A DNA stretch of 50,511 bases from Bacillus stratosphericus (GTDB lineage Bacteria > Bacillota > Bacilli > Bacillales > Bacillaceae), in the NCBI RefSeq assembly GCF_020524495.1, contig NZ_JAIVLB010000024.1:1-50511 (forward strand), given 5' to 3'. Of this stretch, positions 17,715 to 27,529 are shown piece by piece. A model generated the notes under the pieces. It had not been told where the DNA came from. It made no database searches and worked only from the letters and a program-made list of their open reading frames with translations. The first letter of the stretch is position 1. Each line of letters starts with the position of its first letter. A program made the position numbers and the translations under genes.

Positions 17715-19612
17715 GATCCAATTCCTTTTCTTGGTGCTGCGGGTAGCAGGTCACGTAAAACCTCAGCAACCTGTGTTTTCGTCAGACCAATTTCTTCAAG
17801 CAGTGCATCGACACTTCCATGCTCAATAAATTCATCTGGAATGCCCATACGTTCTACCTTTACATGTGATGTTTTTTTGTCGTGTATATATTCTAATACA
17901 CTGCTTCCAAATCCACCTTGGAGCACAGCTTCTTCAATCGTTAATATCGAAATACCTTCAGACAGTATTTCATTTAACATTGCTTCATCAAGAGGCTTAA
18001 TAAAACGGGCATTGACGACACGAACAGATTTTCCTTCTTTTTGCAATTCTTCTGCTGCTTGCAGCGCCATTTTAATCGTTGTACCGAACGTTAAAATAAC
18101 GGCATCCTTCCCTGGACGAAGAACTTCCCAGGAGCCAATGGGAATGGTTTTAAGCTGTTCATCCATTTTAACGCCTAGCCCATTTCCACGCGGAAAGCGC
18201 ATGGCAATAGGTCCGTCATCATACTGAATAGCTGTATTGACCATATGCTGTCCTTCGTTTTCATCCTTTGGCATCATAAGTACCATATTCGGCATATGGC
18301 GCATAAACGCAATGTCAAACACACCTTGATGCGTTTCTCCATCTGCTCCAACGAGACCCGCACGGTCAATTCCGATAAACACGTTGAGGTTCTGACGGCA
18401 GATGTCATGCAGCACTTGATCATAGGCTCTTTGTAGGAAGGTTGAATAAATAGCTAAAAATGGCTTCATATCCTGAGTGGCAAGTCCAGCTGCCATTGTT
18501 GCTGCATGCTGCTCTGCAATTCCTACATCAAACATTCGCTCTGGAAATTCCTTTGCAAACCCTTCAAGCTTTGATCCCACAGGCATAGCAGGCGTAATTG
18601 CGACAATTCGCTCATCTTCTCTCGCCAGCTTTCTTACTGTCTCACTGACTAGACCACTCCATGACGGAGCCGCTGCTGTCGGTTTAACGAAAACACCTGT
18701 ATCAATTTTGTATGGACCTGTGCCGTGCCAAGTCCCGATTTTATCAGATTCTGCTGGCTTATAGCCTTTTCCTTTTTTCGTAATGACATGAAGGAGGACA
18801 GGACCTTTTGTTTTCTTCGCGTATTCAAGGTTTTCAAAAAGATCTTCGTAGGAATGACCATCTACAGGACCTAAGTAGGTGAACCCCATTTCCTCAAAGA
18901 ACATGCCAGACACAAGCAAATATTTCAGGCTGTCTTTTATGCGTTCTGCTGTTGCAGCAAGCTTTCCACCTACTGCTGGAATACGCTTGAATACATATTC
19001 GAGCTCGTCCTTTACCCATTGGTATTTACCAGCAGTGCGCAATCTGCCAAGCATTGTATGAATGGCACCCACGTTTGGCGCAATACTCATTTCATTGTCG
19101 TTTAAGATCACAATCATATCTTTCTTTTCATCACCGATATGATTCAGTGCTTCTAACGCCATACCGCCGGTTAATGCACCATCTCCAATAATCGGTAGGA
19201 TATATTCATCTGTTCCTCTGATATCCCGCGCTGCAGCCATACCCATCGCACCAGATAATGAGGTTGAACTGTGACCAGTCTCCCATACATCATGTTCACT
19301 TTCATTTCGTTTAGGAAAACCGCATAGTCCTTTATATTGACGAAGCGTATCAAACTCCGCACCTCTTCCAGTTAATAGCTTGTGAACGTACGATTGATGT
19401 CCAACATCCCAAAGGAATTTGTCTTTCGGGCTGTCAAATACTTTATGAAGCGCAACAGTGAGTTCAACGACACCAAGGTTCGGACCGATGTGCCCACCAG
19501 AGTTAGCTAAGGACTCTATTAAAAACGTACGAATGTCAGCACTAAGCTCCTCTAATTCTGCATTTGACATTCCTTTTAGAAAGGTTGGATTTTTTATTGA
19601 TAAAAGATCCAA
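17711..19612 (-). CDS. dxs: 1-deoxy-D-xylulose-5-phosphate synthase
   Basis: Thiamine-diphosphate enzyme joining pyruvate and glyceraldehyde 3-phosphate in the first step of the MEP isoprenoid pathway. The 633-residue protein shows [17 protein letters not shown], the TPP motif [18 protein letters not shown]...ILNDNEMSI, and the transketolase-like [18 protein letters not shown]. The start is TTG at 19612 with only a weak Shine-Dalgarno; the N-terminus (M)DLLSI matches relatives, so I keep it. It lies 150 bp after ispA and overlaps yqxC by 4 bp. Confidence 0.96.
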   Translation of the reverse strand: MDLLSIKNPTFLKGMSNAELEELSADIRTFLIESLANSGGHIGPNLGVVELTVALHKVFDSPKDKFLWDVGHQSYVHKLLTGRGAEFDTLRQYKGLCGFPKRNESEHDVWETGHSSTSLSGAMGMAAARDIRGTDEYILPIIGDGALTGGMALEALNHIGDEKKDMIVILNDNEMSIAPNVGAIHTMLGRLRTAGKYQWVKDELEYVFKRIPAVGGKLAATAERIKDSLKYLLVSGMFFEEMGFTYLGPVDGHSYEDLFENLEYAKKTKGPVLLHVITKKGKGYKPAESDKIGTWHGTGPYKIDTGVFVKPTAAAPSWSGLVSETVRKLAREDERIVAITPAMPVGSKLEGFAKEFPERMFDVGIAEQHAATMAAGLATQDMKPFLAIYSTFLQRAYDQVLHDICRQNLNVFIGIDRAGLVGADGETHQGVFDIAFMRHMPNMVLMMPKDENEGQHMVNTAIQYDDGPIAMRFPRGNGLGVKMDEQLKTIPIGSWEVLRPGKDAVILTFGTTIKMALQAAEELQKEGKSVRVVNARFIKPLDEAMLNEILSEGISILTIEEAVLQGGFGSSVLEYIHDKKTSHVKVERMGIPDEFIEHGSVDALLEEIGLTKTQVAEVLRDLLPAAPRKGIGS

Positions 19613-19708
19613 TCAGGATCAACTCGCTTTCAACAAAATTTCTACATACATCTATAATGCCTTATTCCTATGAAAACCAAACGAGGAAAAAGAGTTGTCT
19701 CATCATGA

Positions 19709-19726
19709 TAAACTGTTTTCAGTTTA
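19709..19726. other. Small hairpin in the ispA-dxs gap
   Basis: TAAACTG (19709-19715), TTTT loop, CAGTTTA (19720-19726): perfect seven-pair stem in the 150-bp gap between ispA and dxs. There is no U run on either side, so it is more likely an RNA processing or regulatory hairpin than a terminator. Confidence 0.35.
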
Positions 19727-19762
19727 CCACAATTACTCGAAGACCCCCAAATCTGGCTATTT

Positions 19763-20653
19763 TTAATGATCTCTTGAGGCAATGAGATCACATAGGTCAT
19801 GCAATAATTGCTGCTTTAACTCAAGGTTTGAGACGATTTCTTTTGCACGAGTGATATGTTCATTTAGTTTTTCTTTTGCTCTTGAAAGCGTTATTAAAGA
19901 AGGATACGTCGACTTATCATTTGCTGTGTCAGAGCCGACACGTTTCCCAATCTTTTCTTCGCTTCCTTCAAGATCTAAAATATCATCACGGATTTGAAAG
20001 GCAATTCCAATATGATAGCTAAATTCTCTTAGCTTTTCGATATCATCATCAGATGCGCCTGCCAGCATCGCACCTGCTGCCACGCTGAAGGTTAGGAGCT
20101 TTCCTGTTTTTCGCGCGTGAATGGATTCCAGTTCAGCAAGAGGTATTTGTTTTTGCTCTGCTTCCATATCCTCAAATTGACCGCCAACCATTCCAAGTGC
20201 CCCTGCTGATTTCACAAGTTCATCGATGATTCTGAGCTTTTGATCAGCGGGTACATCTTCAGATAATTGTGATGTAATCAGGCGGAAGCTCTCGGTTAAA
20301 AGCGCATCACCCGCAAGAACCGCTGTTGCTTCTCCATATACTTTATGGTTGGTTGGCTTTCCTCTTCTAAGGTCATCGTCATCCATACAAGGAAGATCGT
20401 CATGAATCAATGAATATGTATGAATCATTTCCACTGCGCAGCCAACAGGTATGCCGTCTTTTTCTCTTTTTCCATAGGCATTTAAGAGAGCAAGGACGAG
20501 AACAGGGCGAAGCCTTTTTCCGCCTGCTTTTAGAGAATAGAGCATAGAGGATTTCAGTTGTTCTGGAATTTGTAATTCCTGAACATATGTAAATAAATAA
20601 TCTTCAATTACTTGTTTTCGTGTTGTCAAGAATTCATTTAGATTATTTGTCAC
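19763..20653 (-). CDS. ispA: Farnesyl diphosphate synthase (geranyltranstransferase)
   Basis: Condenses isopentenyl diphosphate with dimethylallyl and geranyl diphosphate to farnesyl diphosphate. Both aspartate-rich motifs are present: [20 protein letters not shown] and [16 protein letters not shown] place the start at GTG 20653, nine bases after GGAGG, which gives the N-terminus (M)TNNLNEF and 296 residues, the usual length; the ATG two codons earlier is only 3 nt from the Shine-Dalgarno. It overlaps the 3' end of xseB by 11 bp. Confidence 0.95.
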   Translation of the reverse strand: MTNNLNEFLTTRKQVIEDYLFTYVQELQIPEQLKSSMLYSLKAGGKRLRPVLVLALLNAYGKREKDGIPVGCAVEMIHTYSLIHDDLPCMDDDDLRRGKPTNHKVYGEATAVLAGDALLTESFRLITSQLSEDVPADQKLRIIDELVKSAGALGMVGGQFEDMEAEQKQIPLAELESIHARKTGKLLTFSVAAGAMLAGASDDDIEKLREFSYHIGIAFQIRDDILDLEGSEEKIGKRVGSDTANDKSTYPSLITLSRAKEKLNEHITRAKEIVSNLELKQQLLHDLCDLIASRDH

Positions 20654-20903
20654 TAGCATCCGCCTCCTTCACTGTAAAAGGAGCCAGTTCACCGTCCTCT
20701 TTTAAAATAAAATCCATTTGCTTTTCAACATGCTGTAATTTTTCATGACAAAGCTTTGAAAGAGTCATGCCTTCTTTGAAATAATGAATGGCCTGCTCAA
20801 GCGGTACATCTCCTTCTTCGAGCTTCCGAACAATCTCTTCTAGACCTTTCATGGCTTCTTCAAATGTCATTTGTTCTTCTTTTTGTTTGTTTGATTCTGT
20901 CAT
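20643..20903 (-). CDS. xseB: Exodeoxyribonuclease VII small subunit
   Basis: Small subunit of the single-strand exonuclease ExoVII. The 86-residue protein has the conserved helical core [34 protein letters not shown] followed by a coiled-coil segment (here named in parts: residues 12-31 and 32-45). Start overlaps the xseA stop by 4 bp (ATGA) and the gene overlaps ispA, showing tight coupling. Confidence 0.94.
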   Translation of the reverse strand: MTESNKQKEEQMTFEEAMKGLEEIVRKLEEGDVPLEQAIHYFKEGMTLSKLCHEKLQHVEKQMDFILKEDGELAPFTVKEADASDK

Positions 20904-22246
20904 GATGATTGTCCCTCCTTTTCAATAACCTCACAAATAAGACGTCCATCCTTCATTGTAATGGTCAGATGATCGTTCGTTTCTACTTGGTTCACACTTT
21001 TAATCAGTTCATCTTCTTTATAGGCTAAACTGTAGCCTCTTTCCATCACTTGAAGAGGATTTAATGCATTTAGTTTACCAAGAACAGATTGGAACTGCGA
21101 ATGAATTGTTTTCATTTGCACATTCATATTACGGATGAGCTGATCTGTTTCATTGGCGTAACGTTTTTTCTCATGAAGCAGCTGCTCTTTTGGATGAAGT
21201 GGCTTTAGTCTGTATGTTTGGCGGTCAAGTTGGCTGCGTTTTTGTTCAATTTGTTTCGTCAGTTTTTTTTGAAAACGATCAAATACCATATCAAATTGCT
21301 GCTCTTTTTGCTCCTGTAATCGCTTTGGAAAACGGAAGGCATAAGAGGATTGAAGCGCCACAAGACGTTCCTTCGCTTGAGAAGTTCGATTTTTTGTCGC
21401 CCTTGTTAACCGAATGTCGATGGATTTGATTCGGTCAATTAAGTCGGTGGTATCTGGAACAGCTAACTCGGCTGCGCCTGTTGGTGTGGGTGCTCTCATG
21501 TCTGCAGTAAAATCACTGATCGTAAAGTCCGTTTCGTGTCCAACTGCAGAAATGATGGGAATGTCTGATGTAAAGATCGCTCTTGCGACTGCTTCTTCAT
21601 TAAAGGCCCAAAGCTCTTCAATCGAGCCTCCGCCTCTTCCGACAATCAACACATCGCAGAGCTTTTTTTCATTTGCTTCTTTAATTCGTTCGACGATAGA
21701 ACGAATAGCATTTTCTCCTTGGACTAACGCCGGAAGCACAATGATTTTGGCCTGTTGATACCGCCGATTGATGGTTGTGATGACATCTCGAACAGCGGCT
21801 CCTGTTGGTGATGTGATGACACCAACGACCTCTGGATATTCAGGGATTTGTTTTTTATAGCGCACATCAAATAAGCCTTCACTTGCTAGTTTTTTCTTTA
21901 GCTCTTCATAAGCTAGATGAAGAGCACCAACACCATCAGGCTGCATTTCCTTTGCATATAATTGATAGTTACCACTCGGCTCATATACTTGGATCCCGCC
22001 GCGTACGAACACTTTCATTCCGCTCTTTGGCGAAAAAGGTAGCTTAGATGAAGAACGCTGAAACATCACAGCTTGCATGCGTGCGTTTTCGTCTTTTAAG
22101 GTGAAGTAAACATGACCTCTTGAATGAATCTTCACATTTGATAACTCACCTTTGATCCAAATATCTTCTAAGTGAGGGTCAACATCGAATTTTCTCTTTA
22201 TATATTTTGTAAGAGCTGTGACCGTCACAAAGGCTTTTTCACTCAT
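20900..22246 (-). CDS. xseA: Exodeoxyribonuclease VII large subunit
   Basis: Catalytic subunit of ExoVII, degrading single-stranded DNA. N-terminal OB-fold (about 1-110: [21 protein letters not shown]), nuclease core with [17 protein letters not shown] and the [14 protein letters not shown] and [11 protein letters not shown] motifs, then a long coiled coil to about residue 400. The frame is open ten codons further, but the ATG at 22246 has AGGAGG eight bases upstream and gives the usual N-terminus [15 protein letters not shown] (448 aa), so I use it. Confidence 0.95.
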   Translation of the reverse strand: MSEKAFVTVTALTKYIKRKFDVDPHLEDIWIKGELSNVKIHSRGHVYFTLKDENARMQAVMFQRSSSKLPFSPKSGMKVFVRGGIQVYEPSGNYQLYAKEMQPDGVGALHLAYEELKKKLASEGLFDVRYKKQIPEYPEVVGVITSPTGAAVRDVITTINRRYQQAKIIVLPALVQGENAIRSIVERIKEANEKKLCDVLIVGRGGGSIEELWAFNEEAVARAIFTSDIPIISAVGHETDFTISDFTADMRAPTPTGAAELAVPDTTDLIDRIKSIDIRLTRATKNRTSQAKERLVALQSSYAFRFPKRLQEQKEQQFDMVFDRFQKKLTKQIEQKRSQLDRQTYRLKPLHPKEQLLHEKKRYANETDQLIRNMNVQMKTIHSQFQSVLGKLNALNPLQVMERGYSLAYKEDELIKSVNQVETNDHLTITMKDGRLICEVIEKEGQSS

Positions 22247-22273
22247 GACGTATTCCTCCTCTTCAAAAACGCA

Positions 22274-22308
22274 CATTCATCCACCGGCAGCACGCAGGTG
22301 GATGAATG
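22274..22308 (-). terminator. 12-pair hairpin between folD and xseA
   Basis: CATTCATCCACC (22274-22285), 11-nt loop, GGTGGATGAATG (22297-22308): a perfect 12-pair stem 9 nt beyond the folD stop. On the minus strand it is followed by TGCGTTTTTGAAG, a short U run, so it could be a partial terminator that sets the folD to xseA ratio, or an RNase processing site. Confidence 0.55.
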
Positions 22309-22316
22309 GATAAAGC

Positions 22317-23168
22317 TTATGCTAATGTACGTTTTGCTGATTTAACCGTATTATATGCAAGCATCGTAATAGTCATTGGGCCGACTCCGCCAGGGACTGG
22401 TGTGATATAAGAAGCTTTTTCTTTGGCCTCTTCAAAATCAACATCCCCTACCAGTTTCCCAGTATCTAAACGATTGACTCCTACATCGATGACAATAGCG
22501 CCTTCTTTAATTTGGTCAGCTTTAATAAAGTTTGCTCGACCGACGGCAACAACTAAAATATCCGCTTTTAACGTATGTTCTGAAATATTTGCAGTTCTAG
22601 AATGACAGTATGTAACGGTGGCATGTTCGTTTAACAGCAATTGTCCAACTGGTTTGCCGACAATATTGCTTCGTCCAACTACAACCACTTCTTTTCCAGA
22701 AAGATCTACACCTGTTTTGTTTAGCAATTCAACAATACCTGCTGGCGTACAAGGAAGGAATGTGTCTTCCCCAAGTAGCAATTTCCCAATATTCAGCGGA
22801 TGAAAACCATCTACATCTTTATCTGGTGAGATACGTTCAATGACGGCTTTTTCAGAAATGTGTTTTGGGAGCGGAAGCTGAACAAGAATTCCGTGGAGTT
22901 GATCATCATCATTGTATTGATCAATGAGCTGAAGCAATTCTTCTTCTGTAATAGAAGCATTTAAATGATCAAGCTGAAAATGCATGCCCATTGATTCTGC
23001 TGCTTTTTTCTTCCCGCGTACGTAAGAAAGTGAAGCCGGATCATCTCCGATTAGAATAACGGCAAGACCAGGTGTGACCCCTTTTTGTTTTAGCTCTTCT
23101 ACTTCTTTTGCTAATTGTTCACGCTTTTCTTTTGCTGTTTCTTTCCCATCGATGATTGTTGCTGTCAT
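22317..23168 (-). CDS. folD: Bifunctional methylenetetrahydrofolate dehydrogenase/cyclohydrolase
   Basis: Interconverts methylene-, methenyl- and 10-formyl-tetrahydrofolate with NADP. The 283-residue protein has the catalytic lysine region [44 protein letters not shown], and the Rossmann motif [22 protein letters not shown] preceded by a GGAGG-type site, 11 bp after nusB. Links one-carbon metabolism with the glycine cleavage system found further along the window, though they are not in one operon. Confidence 0.97.
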   Translation of the reverse strand: MTATIIDGKETAKEKREQLAKEVEELKQKGVTPGLAVILIGDDPASLSYVRGKKKAAESMGMHFQLDHLNASITEEELLQLIDQYNDDDQLHGILVQLPLPKHISEKAVIERISPDKDVDGFHPLNIGKLLLGEDTFLPCTPAGIVELLNKTGVDLSGKEVVVVGRSNIVGKPVGQLLLNEHATVTYCHSRTANISEHTLKADILVVAVGRANFIKADQIKEGAIVIDVGVNRLDTGKLVGDVDFEEAKEKASYITPVPGGVGPMTITMLAYNTVKSAKRTLA

Positions 23169-23179
23169 GTCGAATCCTC

Positions 23180-23575
23180 CTATTGGTGCTTTAGGTCGTT
23201 TTTAATGTTTGAAAGTACACCATTTACAAATTTCGGCGCTTTATCATCACCAAATAATTTGGCCAGCTCAATGGCTTCATTCATTGAAACACTAACTGGG
23301 ATGTCTTCTTGATACACCATCTCGTACACAGACAGCCTTAAAATAGCTCTGTCTACATTCGCAATACGATCGAGTTTCCAATTCACAAGATGCTGTGAAA
23401 TCATTTCATCGAGCTTGTCCTTTTGTTCGAGCACACCGAAAACCAGTTCCTCGAAAAAAGGATCTGATTCTTGTTCATCCAGCGCATGTGTAATGGCCTC
23501 TTTCGGATTAATATTGCTTACATCAATTTGAAATAATGTTTGTAGCGCCTTTTCTCTTGCAGTTCTTCTTTTCAT
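23180..23575 (-). CDS. nusB: Transcription antitermination factor NusB
   Basis: Forms the NusB-NusE RNA-binding pair in rRNA antitermination complexes. The 131-residue all-helical protein begins [16 protein letters not shown], typical of the family, and contains [19 protein letters not shown] and [22 protein letters not shown] in the C-terminal half. It is the first gene of nusB-folD-xseA-xseB-ispA-dxs-yqxC. An extended -10 box (TGTTATGAT on the minus strand, 23633-23625) lies about 55 bp upstream, so transcription probably starts here. AAAGGAG precedes the ATG. Confidence 0.96.
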   Translation of the reverse strand: MKRRTAREKALQTLFQIDVSNINPKEAITHALDEQESDPFFEELVFGVLEQKDKLDEMISQHLVNWKLDRIANVDRAILRLSVYEMVYQEDIPVSVSMNEAIELAKLFGDDKAPKFVNGVLSNIKNDLKHQ

Positions 23576-23725
23576 TATTTACTCCTTTAACCACTTTATC
23601 CGCTTGTCGTTAAGCCATACAGAGATCATAACATATTTTGACCGTGGTCGCACCAAGATCCATGCAAGCTGACACGAAAAACGAATAAATCAACGCGTGA
23701 CGGAACTTACCCAAAAATAGGCTTT

Positions 23726-23758
23726 TAAAAAACCAAAGAAGCAATGCCTCCCTGGTTT
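23726..23758 (-). terminator. Terminator after yqhY
   Basis: AAACCA (23730-23735) pairs with TGGTTT (23753-23758) around a 17-nt loop containing a minor inner GC pairing; on the minus strand a run of U follows. It closes accB-accC-yqhY ahead of the nusB promoter. The remaining 23576-23725 stretch contains the nusB promoter and nothing else I can identify. Confidence 0.6.
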
Positions 23759-23793
23759 CACTTTAACCCATTTTTACATTTCTTTATCTACTT

Positions 23794-24186
23794 TCAAGAC
23801 TCATGTTTTGTATCAAATTGAATGCCGACGACATGAATGTTGATTTCATTAATCGTTAAGGCAGTCATGTTCAAAAGGGTTTGACGGATATTCTCTTGAA
23901 CAGCAGTGGATACCTTTGGAATAGATAGGCCAAATTCAACCACACAATACACATCGATTGTGATGCCTTCATCAGAGACATCTACTTTTACACCTTTACG
24001 GTGATTTTTCTTCCCAAAGCGTTCTGCTACATCAGCAGCGAAATTGCCGCGCATTTCAGCAATTCCTTTAACCTCTGAAGCTGCGATTCCCGCAATGACT
24101 TCAATCACTTCTGGCGCAATTTGCACTTTTCCCAATTGACCTTCATCAAGGTTCATTTCAAGCAAATTGTTTTCTGACACGATCAT
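23794..24186 (-). CDS. yqhY: Asp23/Gls24 family protein YqhY
   Basis: A 130-residue cytoplasmic protein of the Asp23/Gls24 family (GKVQIAPEVIEVIAGIAASEVKGI, in parts residues 19-35 and 36-42; and GLSIPKVSTAVQENIRQTL). The gene is genetically linked to accB-accC in most Bacilli and is thought to tune acetyl-CoA carboxylase activity. It follows accC by 16 bp with GGAGGTGA before the ATG. No catalytic motif is visible; the biochemical role is not settled by sequence. Confidence 0.88.
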   Translation of the reverse strand: MIVSENNLLEMNLDEGQLGKVQIAPEVIEVIAGIAASEVKGIAEMRGNFAADVAERFGKKNHRKGVKVDVSDEGITIDVYCVVEFGLSIPKVSTAVQENIRQTLLNMTALTINEINIHVVGIQFDTKHES

Positions 24187-24202
24187 TCACCTCCAAAAGC
24201 TG

Positions 24203-25555
24203 TTATGGCTTCATGATTTGATACGTTTCTAAAAACTTCGTATTAAAATTACCGCTCACGAATGTTTCATGCTCAAGCAATCTGAGGTGGAATGGAATCG
24301 TTGTGTAGACTCCTTCAATGACGAATTCTTGAAGCGCACGTTTCATTTTGGCAATTGCTTCTTCTCTCGTTTTACCATACGTGATCACTTTTGCAATCAT
24401 GCTATCGTAATAGGGCGGAATCACATAACTCGGATAAGCGGCAGAGTCAACACGAACACCTAGACCGCCCGGCGGAAGATACATTTTAATTTCACCAGCA
24501 GAAGGCATAAAGTTTTTCTCTGGGTTTTCTGCATTAATACGGCATTCGATCGCCCAGCCTTCATATACGACATCATCTTGGGTAAGAGATAGCGGCTCAC
24601 CTGATGCGACCTTAATTTGTTCTTTGATCAAGTCAACACCTGTCACCATTTCGGTAACAGGATGCTCTACTTGAATGCGGGTATTCATTTCCATGAAGTA
24701 GAACTTCTCTTCATTATAATCATAAATGAATTCGACCGTTCCGGCTCCTGTGTATTCAACAGCTTCTGCTGCTTTCACGGCTGCATCACCCATTTGCTCA
24801 CGGATGTCTGCATTAAGTGCTGGTGATGGTGTTTCTTCAAGAAGTTTTTGCATTCTTCTTTGGATTGAGCAATCGCGCTCACCTAAGTGAATCGTATGGC
24901 CGTGCTTGTCTGCAAGCACTTGGATTTCCACGTGTCTAAAGTCTTCAATGAACTTCTCCAAATAGACGCCTGGGTTACCAAAGTTTTGTGCAGCTTCTTG
25001 CTGCGTAATTTTGACACCGTTAATGAGCTCTTCTTCAGTACGAGCTACGCGGATACCTTTACCGCCGCCGCCTGCAGTCGCTTTAATAATAACTGGATAC
25101 CCAATACTTGCTGCTGTTGAAACGGCATCATCAAGATCTTTTACAATTCCTTGAGAACCAGGGACAATCGGTACGCCTGCTTGTTTCATTGTTTCTCTTG
25201 CGACATCTTTCGTTCCCATTTTAGAAATCGCTGATGCAGATGGTCCAACAAAGATAACATTACACTCCGCACAAAGCTCTGCAAAGTCTGCATTTTCAGC
25301 AAGGAAGCCGTATCCTGGATGAATCGCATCTGTACCTGTCAGCTTTGCGACACTGACAATGTTTGTGATATTTAAATAACTATCTTTTGAAGCAGTCGGT
25401 CCAATGCAATATGCTTCATCAGCCATTTGAACATGTAGTGCGTTGCGATCCGCTTTAGAAAATACCGCAACCGTTTCAATTCCTAGCTCTTTGCAGGCCC
25501 TGATGATTCTAACTGCGATTTCTCCTCTGTTTGCAATTAATAGCTTTTTAATCAT
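24203..25555 (-). CDS. accC: Biotin carboxylase subunit of acetyl-CoA carboxylase
   Basis: ATP-dependent carboxylation of biotin on AccB, the committed step of fatty-acid synthesis. The 450-residue protein has the N-terminal biotin carboxylase domain ([20 protein letters not shown]), the ATP-grasp glycine loop [14 protein letters not shown], the active-site stretch [20 protein letters not shown] and the C-terminal domain. Full length. It lies 11 bp after accB in the accB-accC-yqhY operon. Confidence 0.97.
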   Translation of the reverse strand: MIKKLLIANRGEIAVRIIRACKELGIETVAVFSKADRNALHVQMADEAYCIGPTASKDSYLNITNIVSVAKLTGTDAIHPGYGFLAENADFAELCAECNVIFVGPSASAISKMGTKDVARETMKQAGVPIVPGSQGIVKDLDDAVSTAASIGYPVIIKATAGGGGKGIRVARTEEELINGVKITQQEAAQNFGNPGVYLEKFIEDFRHVEIQVLADKHGHTIHLGERDCSIQRRMQKLLEETPSPALNADIREQMGDAAVKAAEAVEYTGAGTVEFIYDYNEEKFYFMEMNTRIQVEHPVTEMVTGVDLIKEQIKVASGEPLSLTQDDVVYEGWAIECRINAENPEKNFMPSAGEIKMYLPPGGLGVRVDSAAYPSYVIPPYYDSMIAKVITYGKTREEAIAKMKRALQEFVIEGVYTTIPFHLRLLEHETFVSGNFNTKFLETYQIMKP

Positions 25556-25566
25556 GATCGTACTCC

Positions 25567-26034
25567 TTACTCTGCTTTCACTAGAAAGAGGGGTTGTCCG
25601 AATTCTACGAGCTGACCGTTTTCAGCTAATACTTCGACGATTTCGCCTTTGACTTCTGCTTCAATTTCATTAAACAGTTTCATCGCTTCAACGATACATA
25701 CAACTGAGTTTTCATTCACCTTAGAACCTGTTGTCACGTATGGATCTGCTTCTGGTGAAGAAGAAGCATAAAATGTACCAACCATTGGGGATGTGATTTT
25801 ATGCAGATTCTCAGACGCAGTTGCCTCTTTTGTAGGGGCTTCGGTCTGAGCTGGAGCTTGTTGAGCTGAAGCTGCTTGGACAGGAGCCACTGGTGCTTGT
25901 ACCGCAACTTGCTGAACGACTTCTTTATTTTTTTTCAGTTTGATTTTTGCACCTTCGTTTTCGTACGTAAATTCATCAATTGTAGATTGGTCAATTAATT
26001 TAATCAGTTCATGAATTTCTTCAATTTTTAACAT
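25567..26034 (-). CDS. accB: Biotin carboxyl carrier protein of acetyl-CoA carboxylase
   Basis: Carries biotin between AccC and the carboxyltransferase AccAD. The 155-residue protein has a helical N-terminus, a flexible Ala/Pro/Gln linker (about 45-80: [19 protein letters not shown]) and a C-terminal biotinyl domain with the modified Lys119 in [13 protein letters not shown]. First gene of its operon. A possible FapR-type operator overlaps the transcription start region upstream. Confidence 0.96.
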   Translation of the reverse strand: MLKIEEIHELIKLIDQSTIDEFTYENEGAKIKLKKNKEVVQQVAVQAPVAPVQAASAQQAPAQTEAPTKEATASENLHKITSPMVGTFYASSSPEADPYVTTGSKVNENSVVCIVEAMKLFNEIEAEVKGEIVEVLAENGQLVEFGQPLFLVKAE

Positions 26035-26067
26035 GGATTTGCACCCCTATGTATGGATTTATCTATT

Positions 26068-26084
26068 TTATAGGCTAGTACTAA
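26068..26084 (-). promoter_or_regulatory. Candidate FapR operator upstream of accB
   Basis: Minus strand reads TTAGTACTAGCCTATAA; plus strand TTATAGGCTAGTACTAA. Compared with the symmetric FapR model TTAGTACCTAGTACTAA it matches 13 of 17 positions, with one half intact. A TATAAT -10 box lies just upstream on the minus strand (26098-26093), placing the site at about +2 to +18, a normal repressor position. I see no good -35 hexamer. The consensus is from memory and one half-site is poor. Confidence 0.4.
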
Positions 26085-26185
26085 AAGTACATATTATAAC
26101 CATCTTACAGTAGGATTTCGTTGAATTCAATACTATTGTGATGAAACGCTTCAAGCAGACACCTCAAAAAGGCCGTCAAACCATT

Positions 26186-26216
26186 CAAAAAACGCCCTTT
26201 TCGGCAAAGGGCGTTG
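26186..26216 (-). terminator. Terminator after the spoIIIA operon
   Basis: AACGCCCTTT (26191-26200), loop TCGGC, AAAGGGCGTT (26206-26215): ten-pair stem followed on the minus strand by a U run. It lies 11 nt beyond the spoIIIAH stop and isolates the accB promoter. Confidence 0.93.
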
Positions 26217-26225
26217 GTTCATTTT

Positions 26226-26861
26226 TTATTGATTTGATGGCTCAAAAGTAACGGCTACGTTATCAAGCCCTCTCATTTCTTTTGTGACTAAATCAATAAT
26301 ATCTGCTGCTTGGGACTTTGATTTTTTATCAGAACGAACTGTGATACTCACTTTATCTCCCTCAGCACTCACTAGGGCATCTTTATACCCTTTTGTTTTA
26401 ATCAATGTCTCCAGCTGACGCTCTGTTCCTTCTGCCTCACTAAGTGCTGTCATTTGATCATAAGCTTCACTTTTTTCTTGCGCTGTTGCATCGTCACTTG
26501 ACACGATTTCGTTGAATTCTTCACGCTGCTTGCTGCGCTTATCTTCGAGCTCTAGCCTGTATGTTGTGAAAAGCTCATCGTCTGTTTGCTCTGAAACAGC
26601 CTTTCCTTCTTCACCACTTGTTTCAACATCCTCTTGTTTGCCATTTGTTTCTTTGTCAGTAGACTTGTTATCGGAGCCTTTTTCCGTTCCTTTTTCAGTC
26701 CCTTTTTCTGTTTCAGTCTTTTTCTCTTCAGTTCCTTTTGATTTCGTATCTTCTACTGTCACTGCATTCTCACCTTGTGGGGACATGATATAGTACACAC
26801 TTAATACGACAACTAAACTTAGCATCGTTAATAGCCAAACCGTTTGTTTTTTTAACATCAT
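26226..26861 (-). CDS. spoIIIAH: SpoIIIAH, mother-cell component of the SpoIIIA-SpoIIQ channel
   Basis: Membrane protein of the engulfing mother cell that binds forespore SpoIIQ across the intermembrane space. The 211-residue protein has one N-terminal membrane helix (about 6-25), a long charged low-complexity linker (about 40-95, with tandem EKGT units), and a C-terminal YscJ/FliF-like ring-building domain (about 100-211). It overlaps the spoIIIAG stop by 4 bp. Last gene of the sigma-E-controlled operon. The linker repeat is the only unusual part. Confidence 0.95.
   Translation of the reverse strand: MMLKKQTVWLLTMLSLVVVLSVYYIMSPQGENAVTVEDTKSKGTEEKKTETEKGTEKGTEKGSDNKSTDKETNGKQEDVETSGEEGKAVSEQTDDELFTTYRLELEDKRSKQREEFNEIVSSDDATAQEKSEAYDQMTALSEAEGTERQLETLIKTKGYKDALVSAEGDKVSITVRSDKKSKSQAADIIDLVTKEMRGLDNVAVTFEPSNQ
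26677..26708 (-). repeat. 12-bp tandem repeat in the spoIIIAH linker
   Basis: Three copies of CCTTTTTC (26677, 26689 and 26701) at exact 12-bp period, encoding successive E-K-G-T/S units in the SpoIIIAH linker. Such a repeat can change copy number without frameshift and so alter linker length. Confidence 0.75.
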
Positions 26862-27529
26862 TCCGAATCCTCCTTGATTTTTTTAGGGGCAACAGCCACT
26901 CTATGGCTCGGTAGATCAAGCACTCGTGTAACCGCTTCAATGATGGTTTTCTTTATTTGAACGTTGTCTACTCCTTGAGCAACAACGAGGACGCCTCGAA
27001 TCTCTGGCTTTTTCGTTTGGACAACAACAGGTGTTTCTTCATTGCCATTTTTGATGATGACAATCTCTTCTTCCTTTGTTTGATCCGTAACACTTCGCAC
27101 GCCGCCTGCTTTATCGGTTTCCTCGGTCGTTGTGCTTTTATTGGATTTGTTTTTTTCAAATACTTTTAAAGAAGTCGCATCTACATTTACCACAATAGAT
27201 ACATCCTCAACACCAATGATCGTCTCTAAAATTTCTTTCAACTGATTTTCGTATTCTTGCTCAACGTCCTCAATTGAGTTCTTTGATTTACCTGAAGATG
27301 TCGGTTTGAACACCGCCTGCTCTTCTGATGGTGTTTTTTTAGACGCAGGGACAGCAACCTGTTGTTTGCTTGATGGCGGTGACAGGATTTGACTGACTAG
27401 CATGAAAGACACGCCGATGATGAATACAAGCAGCAAGTAATGGTGCTTTGTTAATTTTGGTTTCCCTTCACCTTTTTCAGATGACTTGAACAAAGATTTC
27501 AGCTTTTGTTTCCAGTCCTTGTTATTCAT
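26858..27529 (-). CDS. spoIIIAG: SpoIIIAG, ring component of the feeding-tube apparatus
   Basis: Forms an oligomeric ring in the intermembrane space during spore development. The 223-residue product has a cytoplasmic basic N-terminus, one membrane helix (about 29-48, YLLLVFIIGVSFMLVSQIL) and a C-terminal ring-building domain interrupted by a Lys/Thr/Glu-rich insert (about 120-165). ATG at 27529 overlaps the spoIIIAF 3' end by 8 bp. Confidence 0.94.
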   Translation of the reverse strand: MNNKDWKQKLKSLFKSSEKGEGKPKLTKHHYLLLVFIIGVSFMLVSQILSPPSSKQQVAVPASKKTPSEEQAVFKPTSSGKSKNSIEDVEQEYENQLKEILETIIGVEDVSIVVNVDATSLKVFEKNKSNKSTTTEETDKAGGVRSVTDQTKEEEIVIIKNGNEETPVVVQTKKPEIRGVLVVAQGVDNVQIKKTIIEAVTRVLDLPSHRVAVAPKKIKEDSE

